Shown here piece by piece: positions 56,263 to 64,000 of a stretch of 64,000 nucleotides of DNA. Position numbers and translations under genes: made by a program. Location: positions 10,687,579-10,751,578 of the forward strand of contig NC_087065.1 of NCBI RefSeq assembly GCF_963678635.1, written 5' to 3'. The DNA is from Symsagittifera roscoffensis. Its lineage: Eukaryota; Xenacoelomorpha; Acoela; Convolutidae. Each line of letters opens with the position of its first letter. The first letter of the stretch is position 1. A model generated the notes under the pieces. It was not told the origin of the DNA, searched no databases, and was given only the letters and a program-made list of their open reading frames with translations.

Positions 56263-57306
56263 AAGAAATACAATCCGTACGGCGAGGATTTCGTCGTGGA
56301 CAGGATAGTTATAAGTGATGTCATGGACTCGCTAGTGGGACTGGACGAAGTGGCGATGCTAGAAGAAATCGACTTGGTGAATGATATGGATCAAGATTGG
56401 ATCGACGATCGATCAGAACCGGAAGTGGAGTTCGAACCAGAAGCGGAACAGACTCATGAGCAAGAACTAACGAACTTGCGCGTACTCGAATGGCTGCATG
56501 ATCTGCCGACAGATCCGAAAGAGACGATCCTGACGATTCAGGACGTCGATAAAGACGGCATCAAATACATCAGTCATGACAATACCGAGTCCAACTGGGT
56601 CGCCCCAGATGGTCCTCTACGTGTTCCACAATCCAACCTCGATCTCCTAGACTTTGGGCGATCGACGGGGACGTCGATGGATATTTTTGTCCGGGGTGTG
56701 GGGGTAGGACTCACCCACACCGAAAATCTGATAATAAAAAAATTGAAATTGGCAAGAGAAACCGGAGAACTAGAGACAGAGGGCGAGAATGCTAAAAAAC
56801 TACCTTTTGGACGAATCTTTGAATCGTATTTTGATCTACCGAACAATTATTCGAACAATATTGTCATAACGGACAGCGATTTCATACTCACGGAACGCAC
56901 GTGCGCCATAGCGATAACCGCGGACGTAAGCTTCAAAACAGCACTAGCGGCTGACTTCAAAAGAGAGTATAAGAATATCGAGTTTTTATGGAAACAGAAG
57001 CCTGGTGTGGGAGGGATGATAGCGCTGCCCCCTGTTGCATCACAGATACCAGGGAAATATTTGTGTTTCCTGGTTACCAAGGCCACTGATAGACAACACG
57101 TAGATCCAAAGAGCTTGGTATTGGCCTTGACTCGACTTAGGGATTTTTTGGTTGAGAGAGGAGTGACCTCTCTCTCGTTGCCAGTATACGATCCTAATAG
57201 GGGAAAGCTACATCCGAGAGAGTTGTACGCACTTGTACACGTGATATTTTCGGAGACTGACATAGAAGTTTACTTACATAAAAAATACTATCTGAGCATA
57301 TGCTAA
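56263..57306 (+). pseudogene. Pol C-terminal extension with macro-like domain
   Basis: Reading on in phase after the TAG gives an acidic linker of about 170 residues, then about 150 residues, FGRIFESYFDLPNN to the TAA at 57304. The latter follows the layout of small macro domains: ITADVSFKTALAADFKREY, PGVGGMIALPP, GKYLCFLVTKATD, SLVLALTRLRDFLVERGV, TSLSLPVYDPNRGKL and FSETDIEVYLHKK. Macro domains bind ADP-ribose or remove it from proteins. Here the glycine-rich catalytic loop expected after the SLSLP strand is DPNRG, so binding or catalysis may be altered. A role against host ADP-ribosylation would be inference only. The fold call is from pattern memory. Confidence 0.6.
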
Positions 57307-57777
57307 GAATTGCGCTCGGCGATAAGTGGTTTTTATTAAGTTACTCGATAAGAATGAGAGTCAAGTTTTAGATTAGGTTAGGTTTTAGGTACAGTATTAG
57401 GGATTATGTTTTTATGTGATAGTATAGGCGTGTGATGTTCTTGTGTTTATGTGTTATTGTTATGATATGTTTTATGTTTTGTGTCATAAAAGACCTTGGG
57501 TACTCCAGGTCATCAAGGTGACAGCGCTCATTCGTGCTACTCTGACAAAGATAAAGGTGGACGATCCACCTTGGTGCTAAATTTTTAAATCAGAATTAAG
57601 AAGAGAATTTCGATGGAGAGTTTTAAAGAGTTGAATGATGTTGTGTCCAAAAATGATGGTTTTAAGTCGCGACTTGTTTTTTTAGATCTTGATTGATCAA
57701 AAATTGTTTATTGAATCCATTGAATCGAAACGAGACAGGAAGACACTACACGACAGCAAGAATCAACACGATAAGAA
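57307..57777. other. spacer between the two coding units
   Basis: This spacer is T/G-rich and non-coding. It includes TAGGTTAGGTTTTAGG, a hairpin AAGGTGG-ACGAT-CCACCTT at about 57553-57571, and GGTGACAGCG, whose complement occurs in the leader near 47585. It may hold the 5' untranslated region or a splice/initiation signal for the second unit. No ORF. Confidence 0.4.
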
Positions 57778-58347
57778 ATGGGTGATACAAACGAACTCAT
57801 GGAATTCCTCTCAGCGAGTCTAGGAGCGACTCTAGACGAGATCTATCAGCGGCTGATCTATTGTGATTTCACACGAGAAGACCCGGGGCTGGCGATGTTT
57901 GTGGTCGCGCTCCTCAATGCATTAGGACGAGAGGGTCGAGGGAATCGCCCTACGGAAGTCGTGTTAATGTTGGCCTTCGGTGAGTCCGGGACCGCCGAGA
58001 GAGCTCGAAATCGACTGATGAGATGGAGGCGTGGAGAAATGTCTGGCCACGACCTGGCTCGTGAGCCAGGACTAAGCGAACAGAGGGACCACCGGCTAGG
58101 TGAGATGCCCTTACCAGTCCAACCGGCGCAGCCACTCATCGGAGCGAAGAGACAACGTGATGGGCCAGGCCCGTCACATTCGGTCGACTCCCCTACAGCT
58201 GCTCCTCCTTCGAAGAAAGTGAGGGTGAGTGAAATAGAGATCCAGACGTCGGAGACGATCGAGACGCTGGAAAAGAAGGAGAAAGATCAGAGCGAGCTGT
58301 GTGCCAAACTCCTGGAGTATAGGGCAATAGCTCGAGAAAGAGACTAA
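57778..58347 (+). pseudogene. second-unit N-terminal region
   Basis: The ATG at 57780 (listed frame start 57778) reads MGDTNELMEFLSASLGATLD; a helical domain of about 100 residues (FVVALLNALGREGRGNRPTE) is followed by a Pro-rich, basic KRQRDGPGPSH and PPSKKVRVSE segment that looks like a nuclear localisation signal. A coiled coil beginning EIQTSETIETLEKKEKDQSE runs into an in-frame TAA at 58345-58347 and resumes unchanged beyond it. I do not recognise the first domain. It may be an ORF1- or Gag-like protein. Confidence 0.5.
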
Positions 58348-60111
58348 TGGAAGAAGAAGTACGAAGATCTACAGGTGGCTTATAAGGAGGATGAAATAAA
58401 GCACCTGAAGGAGCTGTATATGGCGAAGGTGAGCCAAGTGTCACCGGAAGTTCTGGCGAGCATGAGATCCTCGGAGGGATCCAACGACACACGCCCCGAG
58501 ACAACAGCCCAGGAGCTGTGTGTATCGAGAGGGACCGAGGTTCTGGATTTACGTGCATCGAGAGAGCCCGAGGCTCCTCAGCAGACACGACTGTCTGCTT
58601 CTAGTCAAAGGTTCACGATACCAGACCCTTCTGACACTTACCTCGCTCCTCAGTTCCAAGAATCGTTCAACCAAGTGGCCAGAGCAACGATGGATGAGAT
58701 CAGCCGAACCACTGGACGGACATTGGGTAGGATCGTTCCTTCCCAGCGTCGTGATCAGTCATCTAACAGATCGGAGCGAGCACCCCACACGATAGTGCCC
58801 TCGGGGACTGCGCATGGCAGAATCTATCAAAAGTCCCGCGTGGTAGATATTAGGAAGAATCTGATGACACGGCACCAGTTCACGCAAGTAGCTGCGGATT
58901 ATCCTCGAGCCTGCCTGAATGATATGAGCTGGAACCCCGCTACGAGCGACCAGGTGATTCCCCCAGGGAGTCGCCACCTGATCATAGGAGACAGTTTGGT
59001 GAGGGATCTGAATGAGATCTTCGTCTATGGTCAGACGACCACTTTGTCCTTTGGAGGAGCTTCAGTGGCTCAGGTCATCAAGATGATGGAATTCCAAAGC
59101 GAGGATCACCTGGATACGCTGGTGATAATGCTAGGAACTAACGATGTCTCGAGAGCCCCAGTGACTCCCGAGTGCAAGTGGGAGCCTCTGCTGGTATGCC
59201 TCCTGAATGAACTGAAAGAGAATTATAGGCCCAGGTTTGTGGTCCTGTGCACGATACTACAAAACCCGCTGGTGGGCACCACAGTGGCAGATTTCATAAA
59301 TGGCAACGTGACACGGTGGAACGAAATGGTCCGTAACCTGGTGAGAAACAACCCTGGCGAGTTGCGACTTCTGGATCTCGAAAACACGCTGCGCATGATT
59401 GATCATATTGCGCTTACCAGAGATGGGATACATTTCAACACCCAACGAGGGAGACACTGGATGAATGATGTATTTCAGACGCAATTGAGGGAAATGGAGC
59501 AGGAGTCGAGGGCGACCAGTTCTCTGGCTCGGACCAGCTCAACGACTGGAGGAAGTAGAATAAGGGCAAGCGTGCCCGAATCCCTCGTCAACCGCCTAGG
59601 GCCCTTGGCAATGGAGACGGCTGTAGCCGCACCCACCGCTCCGAGCTCAAACGTGAGAGAGAGGCTAGGGACTGCTCCTCCTCCCAGAACACAACCGCTT
59701 GAAAGCCGACTCGGCAGATCAGTGGTTCAGAACAGAAATAACTCCCAAACCGTGTCTAGGAGGAACGATCCGCCCGCCACGGCAAACCCTGCTTCAGCAG
59801 CAGGACAGTCTACGAGCGCCGTGCCTGCAGAGGGAGTTGAACCAGGCAGCCTGCTGCTTTGGAACCGATCAGACCCGAGTCATTGGGGACAGTACAAGAC
59901 AGACATGTCCACGAAATTGAACATGAATACCCTGACGTGTCGGGAGGACGCGATGAGAATGATTGGCGGAGAAAGTCCCACGGTGTCGCGACTATATCGG
60001 ATATCAGGTGTGGATTGGCTGCTGGCAGAGCAGGAGCAGTTCAGCTCTACGACTATGCTCCGACATGCAGACTTGAACGGTTGCCTCAGGACAATACCTT
60101 TGGACCTTTGA
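58348..60111 (+). pseudogene. coiled coil plus SGNH/GDSL hydrolase domain
   Basis: After the TAA the same frame continues WKKKYEDLQVAYKEDE, finishing the coiled coil. About 200 residues on comes an SGNH hydrolase: RHLIIGDSLVRDLNE (block I Ser, near 58984), LSFGGASVAQVI (block II Gly), LVIMLGTNDVSRAP (block III Asn, near 59137) and IALTRDGIHFNTQRG (block V Asp/His, near 59422). All four signature residues are present. The family hydrolyses esters such as acetyl or lipid esters. Esterase domains of this type are known in ORF1 of CR1-like LINEs; in a gypsy-type element this is unusual. A Ser/Arg/Pro-rich tail follows to TGA 60109-60111, where the reading moves to the next frame. Confidence 0.8.
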
Positions 60112-61775
60112 ACACGCGGTCCCTTACGGACGTCCGACAGAGAGCCCGGGAATTGACGCCACCTGCTCGAAGAGGCAAGTTTCAGGTAGAGAACAAGCCC
60201 AACAACAAGCACCATAAAATATACAGGCAGTTCGCTAAACCACCTGGTCAGACGCCTGGTGAGTATTCAAGGGACTACCCCCGAACGACCACGGTAGATG
60301 GAGATGACCAGAGATATGGGAAACTGAAGACCCCAATAGGCGACGGCCTGTTCGCAGCTTACGATCCCTTAGAGATGAAAGCTGCAAAGTATCTGATCGT
60401 AGCCAGTTCCGATTATCTCTATACGCCCCGTTCTCTCTTTTGGCCCGACGTGATTTTCTTCACGGCGCCTAAATTGGATTGGGGACAGGCAATCGGCATG
60501 ATGATAAGTGTACGAAGGGTAGTCAGTATGGAGCCGCAGGTGATAGTGGTTGCAGGCTCAAATGATCATCTGCAAAGCAGGGGCTTATTGTCACGTCTGA
60601 CGGATGGGTCGATCCCGAGCAACGAGGTCATAGGGGAGGCGATAATGACATTGCTCTCGGCGATGGCTGAAGTAGAAGCAGCAGCAAAACAACGTTTCAC
60701 CCATAATGTGGTGAAGGTGGTCTTTGTGTTGTCACCAGGGTACGCTGCATTGCCAGAACCCCTTCAGTTTGTATACACAATGGTCACGACGATAGCAGAG
60801 GGGAGGTTCAACGTGATAATTCCTGCCCCGAACAGAGTAGTAGACCCAGACAATTACTACCCGTCCCGATCTGAGCTTCCCGCCGTTTGGGCTGACATTT
60901 CGAATGCCATACAAGGGCTCAGAGATTGTAGCACAACTCGGTTGGTGCTAGATGAAGTTCTGGGGTTGGAGCTGTCCAACTTTGCCAGATTGCTGAAGTT
61001 AAGACCAGGGGTGGATGACGATCATCTGTTAGTACAACAGGTGGCTGATGATCTCTGGTTCAGACAGATGGATCATGCCGAGAATGAGCAGGGCAGGATA
61101 GTCAGGAAGAACATGACATCAGCGGAAGAAGATCTCATGACAATGGCTTTGCGCACGAAGCCGCACAATAACGTATGGTTGTACTTGTCACCAAGGCTGT
61201 GCACCTTGGGTGAGGACGCATTCGAGCATGCGCCGGCAGTAATAAAGGAGATACATGTGTATCTGAAAAATTTGTTTGATGCCCGGGAGTTAGCTGGGGG
61301 CATGATGTTGAAGCTGATGCAGGACATAAACACGATGTCACTGGACAAGTTCCAAGCTGACGTACTAGCCACGAGGGCACAGTACGAACGATCGGATGCT
61401 ATCTTGGGTGGAATGGGAGTGGGATGGACGCCATCCTCCCTGTCGACGTGCTATCTTAGGGCATCCCGGAACTTGATCGCGAGTTTTGTCAGAGACATCA
61501 GGAAGTTATCGATTGGCCTGGTGTTAGCCTTGTACGTGACATTTGGTCACGAAAATTTCGTGAAGGGGCCAGCGAATCTCTTCACCCAAGCGTTGGCAGA
61601 TTTGAGATTGGATGGACTCCTGACCCTGATTGCCATGACCTACGGTCGACTGGGTGATTTGCTTGTGCTGTTACGTTACCCTGAACAACTACAGGGACCC
61701 AGTCATGAGTTCAATGCACAGTTGGAAACCGCCTCGCTCAAGAAGTTGAAAGACTGGAGGACTGTTCCGTGCTGA
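59859..61775 (+). pseudogene. large protein with a degenerate second SGNH-like domain
   Basis: The usable part starts near 60110, where the preceding frame ends (NTRSLTDVRQRARELTPP). It then reads AAKYLIVASSDYLYTPRSLF and PQVIVVAGSNDHLQSRG, matching blocks I and III of the SGNH fold, but with the catalytic GDS replaced by ASSD. A long helical insert (61050-61770) follows with no recognised motif. The block V equivalent appears downstream in another frame (HIQFNPKLWNL near 61910), with His changed to Gln. I infer a duplicated SGNH domain that lost catalysis. Frame ends at TGA 61775. Confidence 0.5.
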
Positions 61776-62342
61776 ACTGGGTAGAACAGAGGGAGTTGAG
61801 AGGGCTGGCCAGTGACGATAGGCTGTTCGGGAGAATAGCGGAGCCAGGTTGGATGTTGATGGATTTCAACAACCACTTCAAGTGCCGAATGGGCCGTGAG
61901 GAACTTTCTCACATCCAGTTCAACCCGAAGCTTTGGAACTTAAGACCAGTAGTGAAGGATACGGGAGCGGCCATGGGAGTGCCACTCTTAGGGGAGGCCT
62001 ATGCACACGCTAAAGAGAACCAGCAAGCGTGGCTTTCCAGGTAGGCCGCTGCCGGACCAATGCCCTCGATATCCACCGATAAGGAGGATGTTATTGGGAG
62101 TCACATCTCCCATCATTGCCCCTCGCATCGGAGCAGCTCGCGACGCAGAGAAGAGAATGTTGAAGTGGAGTGAAGGGATGGAGCCGCGCTTCATCGGCTG
62201 GAATGTTGCAGCCGCGCACACGTTTGACTTCTCACTTCCTGATGCTTGGAGTAGGAAAAAGATCAAGGTGCTACCCTTAGGAGACCAGAGGTCTCAGCCG
62301 AAATGTGGACTGAAGTGTATTCTCCCACAGATGATTGGTTAA
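61769..62342 (+). pseudogene. continuation of the SGNH-like protein in two frames
   Basis: Frame one (61769-62044) reads WVEQRELRGLASDDRLFG, then LMDFNNHFKCRMGREELSHI and QFNPKLWNLRPVV, laid out like the last SGNH block. After a shift near 62040, frame two (to about 62300) reads RYPPIRRMLLGVTSPIIAPR and MEPRFIGWNVAAAHTFDFSL. A third shift near 62303 returns to the earlier frame. These indels show decay of the copy. No separate gene needs to be assumed. Confidence 0.45.
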
Positions 62343-63100
62343 GACTGAAGTGGTCAGGAGAAGTGAAAGTAGTGATGATGGAAGTGGCAAAGGAGAGCAT
62401 GGGAGGCTCGTATATAACAGTAGAGGACCTGGCACCACATGGCGAGGAGTCTGTGGAATTCCTGGTGAATGATGAGTTGTTTTATCATGCAGGAGACATG
62501 ACCGTACCGGCTCGGCCGGACTCGGGCATAGACTCACAACAAGGACCTTCCGGACCCAGGCCAAAACCTGATGCAGGTGATGATGAATTGATGGATCAGG
62601 ACGATGACGACGACATCGAGGGAAAGACGGGAAAACCGGGTGAGACGGATCTGGGAGCGTTAGAGAGAGACTTGCTAGAATACCGGTTTAGTGAAGACGA
62701 CGATGGGGAAGTCGATGGTAGTCTATTGCTAATGACGCCATCGTCTTTCATGTCCCCTACAAAGGAGGCGTCGGCCGACTTATCCCCGATAGACCCAATA
62801 AGCCAGGCGAGAGAATGCCGAAGCAGGGATCCGCAGAAATTGCTCCATGAGTCACCAAGGAGGAGAAAAATCGAAGAATCAATGAGGGTATCCTTCCTGA
62901 GCACGCTGCCGGAAGAGGAATGGGAGAGATATCAAAGTGAGTTAGAAGGCAAGACAGGGACAACCTGGAGCCGAGTGAATTTCATGGAAAGATCATGGGA
63001 CGTGATGCGACGATATGGGACGCAGTCCATAATGAAGGTGGGATTGAACCAACCCATCATGCGTGAGGTCTTGGAGAAAATAGTGAACTCCATGAAGTAG
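62303..63100 (+). pseudogene. acidic region of the second polyprotein
   Basis: The frame opens with YSPTDDWLRLKWSGEVKVV and turns into a strongly acidic stretch (DDELMDQDDDDDIEGK). A Ser/Asp-rich part is followed by a helical segment (SFLSTLPEEEWERYQSE and REVLEKIVNSMK). TAG at 63098-63100 interrupts, but the same frame stays open to the end of the window. Function unknown. The charge pattern suggests a flexible linker followed by a small helical domain. Confidence 0.45.
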
Positions 63101-64000
63101 GATGTTCTGACCGAGTCAGTAACAGAAGACAGTGCCGATGATCAGCAGGTTGCAAAGAAATTACCTGTCAGACGAGCCAGGAAGGGGCTGAAGCGACTAA
63201 AAGGGAAAACAGGAAGTCGAGCCATGAACCCGAGAGTGGTGAAGTCGAGAGCCAGCGCAGTGGTGACCTCTCTAACGAGCGCAGGTCGTTCAGGCGAGAG
63301 CGGGCAAGGAGATAGTGCAACGCTGACAGGGGGAGAAAAAGAGAATCTGATACCCCCTATGCTCTTGGCAGGTCTGACCACGACTGCCGTAAGATCAAAG
63401 AAAACAGCACGGACCCTGGCAGACACTAAATTAGAGATGGAGATCATCAGTCAATGTGGATCCGGAGGACTTGAAGATTACAGGCCCTCGCGGACCAACA
63501 TAGCCAAGCTGAAGCTGGAAGGACAACTCGACGTGGTCGAGTACAGTCGAGTCACTGTGCCGGAATCAGTCCACATGGGAGATCCAGCAGGAGGTTATGT
63601 GGAGATGTTGAAAGCGAGAAACTCAGCGAGAGGGCACCTGATAGCTTGGAGCGAGAAGCGAGCCATGCAGGAATATCTGAAAGAGCTCACGGAGAATTCA
63701 AACTTAAATCGAAAAGAATACGGCACGGTAATGTCCTCTGAAGCGAACGAAATTGGGTTGGAAAAGCTACTAGAAATCTCCTGGAGGGCGGCCCTCCAGA
63801 GATACTTCGACGAGTCGATGCATGCACCTGCTAGGGTGGCAGCATACCTGGCTCATCCTTGCATGAGAACTGATCTGCAAGTACGGTTGGCTTGGTGCTT
63901 GATGGGCATCAAGAGGGCGGAGTATGAAGCCAGTAATGATTCGAAATCACGGGAACAGGAGCTGGAGTTGATGGAAGCTCTGCGAGCGTTGATTTCTAAA
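63101..64000 (+). pseudogene. downstream part of the second polyprotein, cut by the window end
   Basis: In phase with the preceding frame after the TAG, 300 codons are open to the last base. It begins basic (KLPVRRARKGLKRLKGKTGS), then Ser/Thr-rich. From about 63440 it is a helical, probably folded domain: SRTNIAKLKLEGQLDVVEY would be its start and RTDLQVRLAWCLMGIKRAEY lies near the end. I recognise no family. No stop is reached, so the unit continues beyond 64000. Confidence 0.5.

Larger units (their letters stand above)
44300..64000 (+). mobile_element. giant Ty3/gypsy-type retroelement with extra domains (runs off the window)
   Basis: From about 44.3 kb the sequence is GC-richer than the rest and consists of a 3.5-kb repeat-rich leader, a Gag-Pol-like coding stretch (47830-57306) and a second coding stretch (57778 to the window end). 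Ty3/gypsy order (protease, RT, RNase H, integrase) and motifs are clear. The integrase region is followed by a macro-like domain, and the second unit has an SGNH hydrolase and a degenerate SGNH-like domain. Six in-frame TAA/TAG stops and about five frameshifts show that this copy is decayed. No LTR pair can be shown because the 3' end is outside the window, and the true left edge is uncertain. Confidence 0.75.

Noticed and set aside
57778-64000. Second coding unit as a cluster of host genes
   Set aside because: It has the same composition, strand and decay pattern (in-phase TAA/TAG, indels) as the Pol unit upstream, no introns, and polyprotein-like continuity. A retroelement unit is more likely, though a separate adjacent element remains possible.
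1-64000. CRISPR arrays, rRNA genes and bacterial operon signals
   Set aside because: None seen. Split exons with GT-AG introns, mariner, LINE and gypsy elements all indicate an animal nuclear genome.

Overview
The window looks like nuclear DNA of an invertebrate animal. One host-type gene is split by GT-AG introns of up to 3.9 kb. Intergenic DNA is AT-rich (about two thirds A+T by eye), and the rest is a dense mix of transposon relics. I cannot name the species. Cnidarian or other marine-invertebrate genomes are a guess from the style of the retroelements.

Layout. (1) 0.15-4.1 kb: a decayed Ty3/gypsy retrotransposon on the minus strand whose reverse-transcriptase core is tandemly triplicated, next to an unrelated coding remnant. 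(2) 4.7-20.9 kb: a 16-kb DNA element bounded by inverted repeats. It carries a broken protein-primed-type family B DNA polymerase with an N-terminal zinc finger, a probably spliced second gene with the same zinc finger, several unrecognised small genes, CCAAT-box clusters in front of the genes, a hairpin minisatellite and a 0.8-kb direct duplication. It resembles a Polinton/Maverick, but I see no integrase, ATPase, protease or capsid gene. (3) 20.9-30 kb: mostly non-coding, with a possible fucosyltransferase exon, a set of micro-exons with 33- and 44-bp introns, two tRNA-like Pol III units, a TIR element that has captured a LINE fragment, and a MULE transposase remnant. (4) 30.2-40.1 kb: seven consecutive in-phase exons of a histidine acid phosphatase gene (the 5' exons are not found), with a LINE, a DD41D mariner and MITEs lodged in its introns. 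(5) 40.1-43.7 kb: nothing recognised. (6) 44.3-64.0 kb (runs off the end): a very large, visibly GC-richer Ty3/gypsy-type retroelement. It has a structured leader, a Gag-protease-RT-RNase H-integrase polyprotein ending in a macro-like domain, and a second coding unit with an SGNH/GDSL hydrolase domain and a second, degenerate SGNH-like domain.

The two most unusual objects are the TIR-bounded polymerase element and the giant retroelement with its macro and SGNH domains and its repeated 67-nt leader modules. Both are decayed copies with stops and frameshifts, so the reading frames below are described as pieces and not as working genes.
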